64,000 nucleotides of DNA, from positions 24,053,291-24,117,290 of the forward strand of contig OX419337.1 of assembly GCA_948470475.1 (NCBI GenBank), given 5' to 3'. A program made the position numbers and the translations under genes. Position 1 is the stretch's first letter; each line of letters begins with the position of its first letter. Positions 12,955 to 24,822 of this stretch are shown here, in pieces. The stretch is from Galaxea fascicularis. Lineage: Eukaryota > Cnidaria > Anthozoa > Scleractinia > Euphylliidae. Under the pieces are notes generated by a model that worked only from the letters and a program-made list of their open reading frames with translations, was not told where the DNA came from and did not search any database.

Positions 12955-13430
12955 GTAATAAATTAAGATAACAACTTTTGCATTGTTTAAATATTGTTGT
13001 TGCATTTGGGTACAACTAGTTCCATCGACGCAAAATGCATGTATGCTATGCATGATTTGATTTGACTTAGAGGACCCTCGTCTCTAGGCGACTGTGAATA
13101 TTTAGTTACATTGAATACAAACATAAAGAAAGCGCCGTGCGGTCCCTTACGTTCCCGCTCTTTTCAGAAAACGCGAAGAAGCCTGGGGATGAGGCAGGGA
13201 TTTGAGCAGTACTGCCTACGCATGCAATGACTTTGTCCTTGATTAAGACCATATAAATTTCCTGCTGAGTACGGTGTATACTTTGAAACTGTCTAGTGCA
13301 TGTTGATTTATGTACTACGCGAAATTCTCGAGCGGTCTTTGTAGGTCCGTGATGGTCATGTGCGTGACACATCTGTGACATCTTCATGACAGATACGTGT
13401 CTGACAAGTGATGCATGCATATCTGATTCC

Positions 13431-16400
13431 TTAGTACAGTGTATCCTCCGCTACAAATGCTTCCAAAGCTTCCAAAATATCTGGCCTCACCATTTGCCAG
13501 TTGATCATGGAAAATCCGGGCAGAAGAACAACAAACACTGTCTCATTATCCATGGACTCGGCGTAAAGCGCGCTTTTGACAAGCCTTTCTGCTAAAGACT
13601 TGGCTAGCAAGCGCGCCTTTTCTTGCCTTGATAGATCCTTTTCGCCAGAATCCTTCAGCAGTTGAAGCGTTTTATCACCCGGGAGAGAAAATCGGTGATG
13701 ACGTAGATATTCAATTTCAAATCTGTCGTCGTCCATGACGTTATCAAACGAGGGCGAAGAGTCTTCTGCATGTGTTGTTTCAGAAGTACCTTCTGTTTCA
13801 TTGTCATTTGGTGTGTTCAATGTAAGGTCGTTTTCAGTGACACGGTTGATATGTTGGGGATACAATGAAAGCTTGTTCAAGTTCACCTCGCTCTTACTTC
13901 TCGTTATGGCCCTTTCATTGGTTGCAAAGTACCCCGTCTTTATGCCACAGTGATAATTATCGTCACTGGGGTGGGCGATCTTCAAAAAGATCTCTGCGCT
14001 GCCTTGTGTGCCCGTTAACTTTTTATTACTTGTCTTAGATGTTGATTTCTTTCTTTTCTTTCCTTCGATGATTTGACGTTTCGCTTCCATTCTGATTTGC
14101 CCGAAGAATCCGTTGACAAGATGAATTGTTTCTTCGTACGAGAACATCTTCCAAAATCCGCCGGACGCAACAATAAGAAGTTGATCACTGGGGTCCAGAG
14201 ACACACTTTTGACGTAAGGCTCATTAATAACGCATTTCTTTAAGGCCATATCACCAATGCTCCCAATGCCCCTTGTCACCCCAAGGGCGCCGTTTATGAG
14301 AGCGCTTTTTTCGGTCTTCACAATCACTCCGCTTGATTTCTTCACGCGATCGCGTTCCTTCTTATTATATAAATCATGTTTGTGTGTGAGTACCTTAACG
14401 ATGTCGTTGTCACGTAACAAAATGGCGCCGACATTTCCAGCATTTGCGACGAAACACGTGTCGTGAGTCAAAATGCAGGTGACCGCTGAGCAGCCGCTCC
14501 ATCTGCTTTGAGACCGTGCCTCCACAGAGGTCAACAACAGCCTTTCAGTTTTATAGAAAGAACTCCTAAATGCCGCAACAACTTGCTTTTTTGTTGGTCT
14601 AAATTGTTGGTGCGTAATGATGGAGTCGAACTCCTTTTTTAAGAAAACATGAAGATGCTGACTGCATTCTAACGCAGTGTTTCTCCCACTGTAGCCATCA
14701 TAAATAGCGAAAAAAGCGCTTTCTAAGTTGTCCAGGAAGTTGTCCCTATATACATGTACGTCCTCCATGTTTTTCCATCTCTTGTTAGCTTCCTCACAGA
14801 CCCCGGCCGCTGTTGCGCAAGACAAGTCAAAGCCTTCGCCATTTAACTTTATTTCTGCAAATTAAATAAAACAGAGAATGTTAATGTAGGAAGAGAGAAG
14901 ACCAGCTTGTGTAGCTGTTGTGGTTCAAATTTATATTTGGTTTAAAAATTTTCAAACCAGTTTAATTTTTTTTTCCTTTGTCTCAGATTATGGTAATGAC
15001 TCTGAGACAAAGGGAAATCAAAATTAAACTGGTTTGAAAATTTTTAAACCAAAGAAAAATTTGAACCACAACATAGCAAGCGTTTCTGTCGGGATTTTAA
15101 CTTTTTTCTGTTTTGTTTTCTTTTTGACCGCGCGAAACTTGGATGAGAGCAAAAATAATTGGGAGTAGGTGGGGGATACGGATCACCTGACGTAAAATGT
15201 GTGCTACGCAAGTTAACAGAAGACTAGAAAATAGCACCAGTTTGCTGGGAGAAACACGACATTTCTAAAAGGAACTGGGGGAACCGAGAACAGTTTGCGT
15301 TGGAAATTGGGGACTTTTACATCAAGTGGACAGGCGTCGTTTAATTGTAATTATAATTTCAAATTTAGCATTTCCTTTCTAAGCGTGCAAACAGCGAATG
15401 AGAGCTTTGAAAAAGCCAAAACGGTGATCTTGGAAAAGGAGCTGACTTTGCGTGCACGTCAGGTAACACCAACAATGATCAACATTAAATTTCTCCTCAT
15501 TAATGACTACTTCACATAGGCATGCAGGTCAGTTATGAGAATAAAAACTAATGATCACTAAACATGAAATGCTTTTGATGTTTGCCCATATTTTACTAAC
15601 TGGTACCTTAACAAAATCAGGAGAACAGTCTGAAGCAGAGAAATGCTGATAGATAATTCCCGATGCCATTTCCGCTACAGATCAGTTACAATATCTTAGC
15701 TAGAAACGTGCTTTACATAAGAAATTCCAACCGTGGCCTTTCATTACGGCTAAATTTCGGCCCAGACGGTGTGTCCAGTTTCCTCCGAAAGTTTTGCCTT
15801 GTAATTGGACTTGTCCTCGAGCAAAGCGAACGAAAGATAAGGAAGTACATTTGTTTCCGTTTCTAGCGAGCTGTTAACAACTTGGACACGTATTTATGTT
15901 TGTACGTGCGATATAACCAGGCTCAAGTATTTAATTTGATCCTAGTTAATTCCTTTTGAGGTTAAAAGGCCGAATTGAATTAATGTTTTGTTTTGTAGGT
16001 TAGGTAAATACAACTCACACAACCGAAATATAGCCGTGAAGATAAAATAGGTGTTTTAGCTCATAGCAAATCGAACACAACTGAACAATCAATCCAATTA
16101 CGTAAATGTACTATGTTAGTACTTGATAATTACCTTAGTAAATCAGTACCGTACATTTCAATTGTTTTTATTAATGCTTTTACGTTGTGTTGTTCTTTTG
16201 TCAGTATAGGCTTGAATTTCAGGATGACTGATTTAAGCCTAGAAGCAAAACACTTTTAAAAGTTGCTTCTTTATCCACTTATAGTTGAGACAGAGTAAAC
16301 GAAAACAAGCGACAAACCTTCAATAATCTCGTCGTTTAGGCTTCGCACCTCCATATTCCCCTGAAGTTCACTTCTCAAAACCTCGAACGCAGTGTTTATT

Positions 16401-17113
16401 TTATGTAAATGCTTGTCCCCGAAGGGGTCTTGAATATCACGGGAGCTTGCATCTTGTTGCTGTTTAATCAAATGTTTTCTCCTTTTAAGAAGAGCGTTTA
16501 GGCTCTTGGGCCTTTGATCGTGTGAATACTTGAGAACTTGTAACGCCAAGTGGAAATTCCGATGCCCTGACAGGCGACAGATGTTAATCACATCTTGGCA
16601 CTTTGAACAAGGGATTAAAATGTTCGGGAGGAGAATAGGTTCATCTGATACCTCACTGGATGACTCTGTCAAAAAATCCGAGGTTTCTACATCGCTGTGG
16701 TTGTGATCGTCACTTCCCTCATCCTCGTGTTTGGCCGCCTCGCGTTCCTCTCCATCGATGTCCTCTCCAATCAGCTCCATTTCTTCATCACTGTTTATTA
16801 GTTTACTCGAGATTAGATTCACTGTCACGGCCGCGTGCTGCATCTCTGATTTACCTCCCTGTTCTAATCCTTTCTTTTTCTCCGGTGCTGTGTTGTTAAC
16901 GCCCCTCGTCGCAAACTTTCTTTTTGTCTTGAAAGTCTTTCTTTGTGGTTGCAGCATCTTGGAGGGCCTTTCACCCGAAGTTGTGCCTCTCAACCTCGTT
17001 TCTTGTGGCGCTTCACTTAAACTGAACCAGCGAAGCACAAAACTATTTGTCTGCACCACTCCGTGCTTAGATCGTTGGTAATTTTGAGAGCCAGCCATTT
17101 GTTTCAGGCGCAA
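13431..17113 (-). CDS. PP2D1: PP2C-like domain protein (PP2D1-like), probable pseudophosphatase
   Basis: Two exons on the minus strand, 17113-16318 and 14854-13431, join in phase 1 and give 739 residues. Residues 1-160 are basic, then acidic and Ser-rich (low complexity). A C2H2-like zinc finger has C169, C172, H184 and H188, like the short cysteine motif before the phosphatase domain in PP2D1. The PP2C domain runs from about 277 to 710. Kept: RWKNMED (E296, D297), YDG (D318), FVANAGNVGAILL, and DNETVFVV near 703. Changed: the usual GHGG is GYSG, and the usual DGxWD metal-ligand motif is SGGFWK at 496-501, so one M1 metal ligand is lost. The loop 530-690 is a long Ser/Thr-rich insertion. Catalytic inactivity is therefore likely but not shown. 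Another in-frame Met follows at residue 6. Confidence 0.75.
14916..15073. mobile_element. Foldback MITE in the PP2D1-like intron
   Basis: The left arm TGTTGTGGTTCAAATTTAT is mirrored by AAATTTGAACCACAACA at the right end. Inner arms continue with GGTTTAAAAATTTTCAAACC and AACTGGTTTGAAAATTTTTA, and the loop has TCTCAGATTATGG. The whole 158 bases fold on themselves. No coding sequence is present. Confidence 0.75.
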
Positions 17114-17529
17114 TTGGGGCCAGTATTCACCCCAAATATTAGAACAAAGGTGGTAACCTCTTTGTTCAGTGTTTATCTCGCTAATTTGACTCTCAATTAT
17201 CTCTGGTCTTTTGTAAAGGTGTAGTCATGGTGACGAACTCCCACTTGCGGGTTGTCTCGCTAATTCCTTTTGTTCACAGCAGATTATCCGATGTTATCTT
17301 TGTTTTCTTCTGCCACCGATATTGCACGCGGCGCCAACTTTGTTCTAAGTACTCAGGCGCTCTACGGTAAGTACGGTGCCCACTTCACCATGAAGTGCAA
17401 AAGGGCTCGAAGTTTTGTCATTCATTTTTCACCCTCCGGGACTTCACAGACTTAAAAGCCAGAACCACCTTGTGCACCGCAGCCTTGTTGTGATTCAGAG
17501 CTCAGTAGTACTGCATATTAAACAGCGCG

Positions 17530-17790
17530 ACATGCACAGGAAAGTACTGCTCAGCAGCTTTCATTTGAGTGGATTTCATCTAAAGACTCAAAAGTGACTA
17601 TTACTTTGTACAGCGCAGTAAACAGCATAACAAGGAAGTACTGTTCAGTAGCTCTCATTTGAATGGTCACACTTTAGGATTTCATCCGCAGACTCAAAAG
17701 TGACTGCCACTCTGTACAGAATAGCAAACAGCATAACAAGAAATTACTGCTCAGTAGCTTTCATTTGAGTGGTTACGCCCTAGGATTTTT
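17530..17790 (-). repeat. ~106-bp dispersed repeat, tandem units, inverted orientation
   Basis: Units contain AGTACTGCTCAGCAGCTTTC, ATTTGAGTGGATTTCATC and ACAGCATAACAAG in tandem, which are the reverse complement of the unit seen at 1-160. The units are diverged from one another by scattered substitutions and one lacks a short internal segment. Confidence 0.8.
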
Positions 17791-18182
17791 ACCAAAGCTA
17801 AAGGCTAAAAATTCAGAAGACCAAAACAAGGACTTCAAGCCATATTCTCAAATGGGAAGAAACCGTAGCCTGGATTTATTTAACTTGCAATTATTCATTA
17901 CAATTTTCGCCAGCCGTTGCCTAGTAGGCTTATTTCAAACTTTTGTGCAGTGAACATATAATACCAGTAATGTTCTTTTTTACGAAACAATAAATATTTG
18001 TCTCGAAAAGCTGTATTCTCTTCCTGATCCTACGACATTACCACGTGCTGTTTTACAGAAGTTGTAAGAGCTATAAATGTTTGTTGCCCACACATCCTCG
18101 TATATACATGGTGATTGATTGTTACCCAAAGCGACATCCAGTGGAGGGGGGCGGGGAGGTGGTGGGTCTCCCAGGCCCGTGG

Positions 18183-18200
18183 CACGTGTCATATCACGTG
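18183..18200. promoter_or_regulatory. phr: Paired E-boxes CACGTG upstream of photolyase
   Basis: Two CACGTG sites lie 12 bases apart (start to start), about 165-180 bases upstream of the photolyase ATG; a third is at 18042. CLOCK/BMAL and MITF/USF-type bHLH factors bind this core. In other animals photolyase genes are light- and clock-responsive through E- and D-boxes, so a similar role is inferred here. Confidence 0.45.
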
Positions 18201-18363
18201 ATTGAAAACGCGGGAACATACAACAAGAGTTGTTTTGTTCTTGCATATGGTGGTACAACCGAAAGCCCTTGCAAACATAAATCCTTCATCTTTGTCGTTC
18301 CGTTTCTTCTGCTGTCGTGTTTTCTATCATCAGTCAGTTTACAGGAAGCTGAGATTTTCTTCC

Positions 18364-21300
18364 ATGGCGTCCGGTTCTCCCGCAAAGCGAGCAAAGAAAG
18401 AGTTCGACGAAAATGGAGTCGATGCGTCGGCTTCGTACATGGCGAAACGAAAAGGAGTTTGTGAATCAGTGGAAGATTTTAAATTCAACAAGAAACGAGT
18501 TCGTTTGATTTCCTCTATTGTTGATATCTCGGATAGTTGCAAAGGAATCGCGTATTGGATGTGGCGAGAACAACGAGTTCAGGGTCAGTATAATAGTGGT
18601 TTTAGACTTTTACGTTGTTACGTAATATCGATATAGGCAGTAATGTTATTGAAAACCATCATCATCAGCAGCCAAGCTAGGACACTCCAAACCTGAAATT
18701 GATCAGATCTTTTGCTTGTACCACATACAATTATCATCTGTCGTTTACTCAAAACGCTACACTCCACATTACTCTCCATATATTTTCTGTGGTCATAGTA
18801 AAGAGAATTTGTTAAAAAATCAACACCTTTGTTACTTGTTGGTCACTTCCTTTGTTCTCACAGCACTGTTAAACCAGGCAATTTCAAATTCAAATCGTGT
18901 ATTTGCAATATATATATGTATATATATCTGAGAGAACTCGCTAAAAGGTGGGCACTCAAAATTGAGGGGGCTTGCCGTCAAGGCCTGCTTTGTCAAACAG
19001 CCCAGGGACAGTTCTAACATTGGATAGGTTACTCTGAGCTTTGTGTCAAAAGCACAGGGAGGGGGGGGGGGGGTCCTGCTTTGAGACTTTGGCTGCAGTT
19101 AGAGTTTCTGGCCTCGTTAAGTGAGTCTTTACAGTGTAGGATACCTGGTCTAGTGCTTTTGATTACCAATTAGAGTGAACCCACAGTGTGCCGTGGGTGG
19201 GTGATTGGCAGTTGTGTGACCAAAGCACAGGGGTGGGGAGAGGGTTGACTTTGTGCATTGTGACGGCAGCAGAATTTGCTTGTTTTCGCAATTTCTGCAG
19301 GTACCTTTTGACAAATCCAGTTAGATATATATATATATATATATAGATGTATAATATAATAATAATAATAATAATAATAACAACTTTATTTAAGTCTCGA
19401 GTCGTTCTAGCTGAACATGAGTGCTCTACTAATTGGGGAGACTGTAAATTAAATAAACTCTAAATTAAATCAAATGTTGGTTTTTGAGGAGAGGGGAAAA
19501 CTGGAGTACGCAAAGAAAAACCTCTCGAAGTAGAGTAGAGAACCAACAAATTCAGCCCTCCCCCACTTATGGCGCAGAGTCCAGGAATCGAACCGGGGAC
19601 ACATTGGTGGAAGGCAAGCGCTCTCACCACTGCACCAGCCCTGCTCATGCAATATATATTGTAATCAGAGCACTGCTGACTGCAAGAAGAAGAATAATTA
19701 TTATTATTCTTGCAGTCAGCAGTGCAGATCATATGCAGAATGCTGCAAATTATGTTGTAATTCAGAAATGTTGCAAAGCAGAGAGCATTTAATTACATCT
19801 TCTAAAATTGCTTTCAATATTAATTTGGTAGTGCAAGAAAAAGTGTGTTGGGAGTTGATGTGGCTTCAGGTTACCTAAAGACATTAATTTATACAGAAGC
19901 ACCATTGTTGCATGTATTCTGCACCTTGATTTGCAATGCACTCATCAGTGTTGCATTGCAAGTTGCAAAAGAAATTGCCTCTGTCATCTAACCTTTTTGT
20001 TGATTTTCTTATTTATGATCAGACAACTGGGCTTTGCTGTATGCACAACGAATGGCCCTAAAACAAGAAGTCCCTCTCTTTGTGTGCTTCTGTTTGCCTT
20101 CAAAATTCCTGAATGCCACATTTAGACAGTACAGCTTTATGATAAAAGGTCTTCAGGAGGTTGAGGAGGTAAAGTATTATATCATTTGCAACCTGTTTTT
20201 CCTTTCAGAAATTCTTCATTTGTCTTCTATTTGGGGTGATTTGCTCCAGACCCTCTCTCCATCCCTCTGGAAATTGCATCTTAGCTTGGTACAGCTGCTG
20301 TTAAAAACATTAACTTTTAATTCAGTAAAAATAATAATTAATGGTTTTAAGCTTAGTTCACCATGTCACAAGCCTGGAATTCTGGAAAGCTTGTGGTTAG
20401 TCTTTGGACAACTATAGCTGTCTTCTCTTCTGATAAGTTTTCCTCTTAGATTTGTATAGTGGAGGAGGAGGAGAGCAAGAAAAAAGAGAGTTTGCAAGTG
20501 AGCTCTCTGTTGGGATCTTGTTCAAAATTTATTTTGGGTGCAAGTCATAAGCAGCAAGTTAAGTGAGCAATGTGAGCCATGTCAATCTTGTAAAAGGTCA
20601 AGGTACAGTCAGTGTAATAGGGGTGGGTATGAGGAGTAATGGCCTAGCCCTACCCCCATCTAAAGAAATGTTGACCTTGGGAGTGGTGACAATAATAAAT
20701 TGATGTCAAAACAATATTCCTTTGTTGCTAATCTTTAGAACCAATCAGCTTTTACAATTTCATTTATCTTTAATCTGTTTTCAGGAACTGACAGCACTGG
20801 ATATTAATTTTCACATGCTTCTTGGTGAGCCAGACAAGGTTCTTCCTGATTTCATTAAGTCCAATAATATTGGTGGTCTTATCACTGATTTTACTCCACT
20901 GAGAATACCCATGAAATGGCTGAGCGATGTATCCATGAAACTACCCAAAACTGTTCCTGTATGCCAGGTTTGTCCAGAACATCAATGATGATTATTATTA
21001 ATGTAATAAAAAACGCGCCGAGTGCATTGTTGAGTTATATAAGCACGCAGGAATTTTAAAGAACACGAGAGAAGTGCCTAGAGAAGCACGAGCCGAAGGC
21101 GATTGCTTCTGGCACTTCTCGAGTGTTCTTAAAAATTCCCAAGTGCTTATATAACTCAACAATGTACCAGGAACAAGTTTTTTATTTTGTTTTATAAAAT
21201 GTCCCGGAGATAAGGGAGCTTTCATACCTATTTGCTTGCACACGAGCTTGTGACGTAGGCAGTGTGCATTATAACTCAACAGTGCACGTGGGTGACGTAG

Positions 21301-24300
21301 AGCGCGTGCTTTATCAGGATATTATGAACTCGATTCGACCAATCACAGCGCGCGTAACTCTTCCAACATTTTATAATAGTATATACGACACAAGTGATTA
21401 GCAAAGTACTGTTCACCTTCGAGCAGCCAAAGAGAAACAAAATGGCCTCCCATTTCAGTTTCTGAAGGGGAAATTACGGTATTTGAATAAACGCTAGTTA
21501 TTCAGCTTGTGTGGTATATACTAAAATAATATTATTCGCCTCAGCATCGGTGAAAGTGGTGGATAGTTACCTCCACTTCGGTGAATAATTGTTAATTAAC
21601 AACACAGTAGAGTAATAATCAAACTGAGTTACATCGTGATGTAAATCAACTTTTCAGGTTGATGGCCACAATATTGTCCCTTGTTGGCAAGCCTCTCCAA
21701 AACTGGAATACGGAGCAAGAACCATCCGACCTAAAATCCATAACCAGTTAAAAGGGTTTCTAACAGAGTTCCCACCAGTGATAAAGCATCCTCACACAGC
21801 TAAACCAGCAGTCAAGGTTAATTTCTTTATATTTTATTAAGCTGCATATAACAAAAACTAATTTTTGACATTTTAGTCCTTGAGCGATTTCAAAGTAGTG
21901 TTGTAAAACCAGAACCAAAGAAACTCCTGACCACTGATGACAAAGGCAAACAAAGTAACAAACCAGTTGGAAATCTAAGCATTAATATTATAATGTAACT
22001 GGTGCTAAGTGGAGAAGAATACAGGAAGGAAGTCTCAACTGGCTTTTGTTGGTTTGGAATTTTCTTCTCTTTGGTTAAGAAAGTGACACAAGGTTTTTCA
22101 ACCAATCACAGTGCATTTTGTAATGCAAAACTAAAGTGAACAGGGATAAATTATTTTTGACAATCAAGTGAAAACCACTATTAAATCCACAATAATATTA
22201 TTTAATAACAGATTCAGACAGTTCAATGAGCCAGTCATAATTTCAAATACATTGGTCTCAGGGGATGTGCACATTGGTCTTAGATGTTTTTTCACTGGTT
22301 AAGAAAGTGAGGTGACGTTTTTTTTTTTAACCAGTCATGTAGTGTAGCAAAGTTATGAGATCTATTTTGTTCAAGTTAAACTTTCTTCAGTCATTGGAAA
22401 GACCATTTGCCATTCCTTAATTCAGTGGGGAGCTTTTGCAAATAAATGAGGCAGTTTTATAGATCCTCTTCTCGCAAAAAAGTAGCTGACTGTTGCTGTT
22501 TCTGTGAGACAGACTGACTGGATTGCTGTGGATAAATTCATTGAAGTTGATCGCAATGTTGAAGAAGTTGCTTGGGCTGAACCTGGAACAAAGGCGGGAC
22601 TGAAAATGCTGGAGTCGTTTTGTGGAGAAAGACTCAAGTATTTTGCTACAGATAGAAACAATCCCACAAAGAAAGCCTTGAGTGACTTATCACCCTGGTT
22701 TCATGCAGGTATATTGTTGTCTTATTTTTGAAATGAAAAAAACAATGAGGTTTTGTATTAATAATTGTGTTGTGAGAAATTACCCACAAAGAGGTTTGAC
22801 TTTCAACATTAGCAACATAATTGAAGTACCAGTCTCAGATTGTAAGCCAACAAAGTGAACTCAGGACTGTTTTAAAAAAAATTATAGCTTGTGGAAAGAG
22901 TGGGACTTAAACCCAGGGTCCCCATATCACAAGTTCAGTGCCATAGTTGCCTCCAGGAAGTGTAAAATGTCACAGTTTCTTACATAATCAAATTCTCCCA
23001 TACTTAGATGACCTTTCAAAGTAGCTACAACATCATTCTCTAAACACTGGTTGCTCTGCATGTTCTTTTAGGTCAGATTAGTGTGCAAAGAGCTATTCTC
23101 AGAGTGCGAGAGTTCCGCAGCAAGGCGAAAGATTCTGTTGAGGCATTCATAGAGGAAGCTGTCATAAGACGAGAGTTAGCCGACAACTTTTGCTTCTACA
23201 ACAATGAACACTATGACTCCATAAAAGGAGCAAATGATTGGGCACGGAAAACATTACAGGAACATGCTCAGGACAAACGTGAATATGTGTACACTAAGGA
23301 ACAACTTGAGCATGGCCACACACATGATGACTTATGGAATGCCGCTCAGGTACTGCTTGATAGCTGTTTGCAGACATAAAAAATTATTACGACGTTTCGA
23401 TTCTAGAAACTTTTTTGAAAGGCAACTGGAAATTCAAAAGAGAAAAGCCAGGCATCTGGGAAGAGGGCCCAAAGTTAGGTTGGGTTGGGGGCTCTCAAGA
23501 AATTTCCCTTTTTGTTAGAGTTGCATGATCATTTTCTGGAACAGCCTTGTATGGAAGAAAGTGACTCTCCAAAGATCTGAAGCAAAATGCACTACCATAA
23601 GATGCAAAATGCAGCAAGTAGAAAGTAGGATAACCTACACCATTTTAGAAGTTCAACTCATTTTGGAAACTTTCAGTGGAATGAACCTCATTATGGAACA
23701 ATGCAGTGAAGATATTGGGCAAATTCTGATATTATTTGCATGTTGTTACTTTAGCTGCCTTCCACATCACTGGAATTTTCTTTTTTTTTTGAACAGCTTC
23801 AGTTGGTTAATGAAGGGAAAATGCATGGTTTCCTGAGGATGTACTGGGCAAAGAAAATCTTAGAGTGGACCACATCTCCTGAGGATGGGCTTGAGATTTC
23901 TCTTTATCTCAACGACAAGTTTTCATTGGATGGCACTGACCCTAATGGTTATGTGGGTGAGCATTTAAGTCCAATAAGTATTAATTAATATTTATTTATG
24001 TGTGTGTGTGTAACAGTAAATTGAAAGGTAAGTACTTGTGATTTTGAAAGTTCTCAAAATTGGGCCGACTTATGGCAAGTACATTGAAGGAAATCATGAA
24101 TTGAAGAAGGCCATGTCAGTGTTTAGTAATATTATTTTTTTGCAGGTTGCATGTGGTCAGTTTGCGGAATACATGATCAAGGGTGGGCCGAGAGGCCTGT
24201 GTTTGGAAAGATCCGTTATATGAACTATAATGGCTGTAAGAGAAAATTTGATGTTGCAGAATTTGTCAGGAGATATGGAGCAACCAAGTCAAGGGCTGAA

Positions 24301-24342
24301 CTGGCTCAAATTCCTGCAAACCGGAGGCGAAAGGCTAAATAG
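18364..24342 (+). CDS. phr: Class II CPD photolyase (deoxyribodipyrimidine photo-lyase)
   Basis: The enzyme splits cyclobutane pyrimidine dimers with blue/near-UV light using FADH-. Exons 18364-18583, 20023-20168, 20785-20967, 21658-21816, 22513-22708, 23072-23349, 23797-23956 and 24146-24342 join in phase and give 512 residues, the usual class II length. Residues 1-30 include a basic stretch PAKRAKK that looks like a nuclear signal; the C terminus is also basic (NRRRKAK). The Rossmann-like domain starts at [20 protein letters not shown]; the FAD domain includes [53 protein letters not shown] and [15 protein letters not shown], all class II hallmarks. The reading frame is open upstream to a Met at 18202; I chose 18364 because the conserved part follows it and its context (TCCATGG) is good. 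Confidence 0.93.
18618..18625. promoter_or_regulatory. phr: D-box-like palindrome TTACGTAA in photolyase intron 1
   Basis: The exact PAR-bZIP palindrome TTACGTAA lies about 35 bases after the exon 1 donor. D-boxes drive light-induced photolyase expression in fish. The motif is only eight bases, so chance occurrence is quite possible; another copy lies at 16098-16105 in the PP2D1-like intron. Confidence 0.3.
19355..19652 (-). mobile_element. tRNA-derived SINE (type 1), antisense in photolyase intron 1
   Basis: Read on the minus strand the head has GGTGCAGTGGTGAGAGCGCT (A-box region) followed by CCGGTTCGATTCC (B box), then a body with GAGGTTTTTCTTTGCG and TCTCCTCAAAAACCAAC, and an ATT-repeat tail at about 19357-19380. 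Copies of the same family are at 40118-40428 (+), 56211-56514 (-) and a partial one at 37981-38105 (+). Confidence 0.8.
19670..19725. repeat. Short inverted repeat
   Basis: GCACTGCTGACTGCAAGAAG and TTCTTGCAGTCAGCAGTGC form near-perfect arms around an AT-rich ATTATTATT loop. It sits right beside the SINE head. It could be a small hairpin or a footprint of an excised element. Confidence 0.7.
21025..21164. mobile_element. Foldback MITE in photolyase intron 3
   Basis: CATTGTTGAGTTATATAAGC on the left is mirrored by GCTTATATAACTCAACAATG on the right. Inner arms AAAGAACACGAGAGAAGTGCC and its counterpart GGCACTTCTCGAGTGTTCTT also pair. The element is about 140 bases, with related AACTCAACAGTGCACGTG sequence following at 21250-21300. 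Confidence 0.75.
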
Positions 24343-24668
24343 TCAACTCAGAGATGATAGAAAGCTTGGACATATTTTAGTGTTTCATTTTATTCAACAA
24401 AGACCACCAGACCTGAATTATTCCAAAAATGAAGCTTGGAAAGTGGTTTATTAACTCATTGTTTTACTGCTCAAAGCCCTTCTTCTGCTAGCCTGCAAGC
24501 AGGTTCTCATAGGTGCTGTGCCTTTGCAGCAAGGGCAGCAAATAGGCATGAGCATCACTGCAGCCTTGTCTCTGGTGGCTTCACCACTTGTGCCACAGTG
24601 CCTTTGAGAGCTTGCTTGCAGGCTATCTTTTTGCCATTTGCATGTAAATGCTTGCATGCAGTGTTCCA

Positions 24669-24822
24669 GATAAGCAGCGGGTCTCGGGTCAAAAACCCGA
24701 GAAATCTGGCTCCCTGACCCGACACACAGAGTTGTTAAGTAAGAAAATTAGGGAAGACCCGTGTCTTATGACCCCTTAAAAATTTTCCGCAACTCCCTAA
24801 CTCTGAAAGTTAACTGGAACAA
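24669..24822. mobile_element. 160-base TIR repeat, copy 1
   Basis: GTTCCAGATAAGC at the left and GTTAACTGGAAC at the right form short inverted ends. Inside lie GGGTCTCGGGTCAAAAACCC (a hairpin), GGAAGACCCGTGTCTTATGA and CCCTAACTCTGAAAG. A second copy in inverse orientation is at 49203-49362. It is non-coding and MITE-like. Confidence 0.65.

Larger units (their letters stand above)
17114..18363. promoter_or_regulatory. Head-to-head interval of PP2D1-like and photolyase genes
   Basis: The two start codons are 1250 bases apart and point away from each other. The middle holds about two and a half copies of the 106-bp dispersed repeat (17530-17790). The photolyase-proximal part has three perfect CACGTG E-boxes at 18042-18047, 18183-18188 and 18195-18200. 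The interval has no gene of its own. Confidence 0.5.

Noticed and set aside
18202..18363. Upstream in-frame Met for photolyase
   Set aside because: The extension would run through sequence next to the E-boxes and has no family match; the ATG at 18364 has a better context.
19460..19792. Frames of 60-102 codons on both strands
   Set aside because: They cover the SINE and the inverted repeat in photolyase intron 1.
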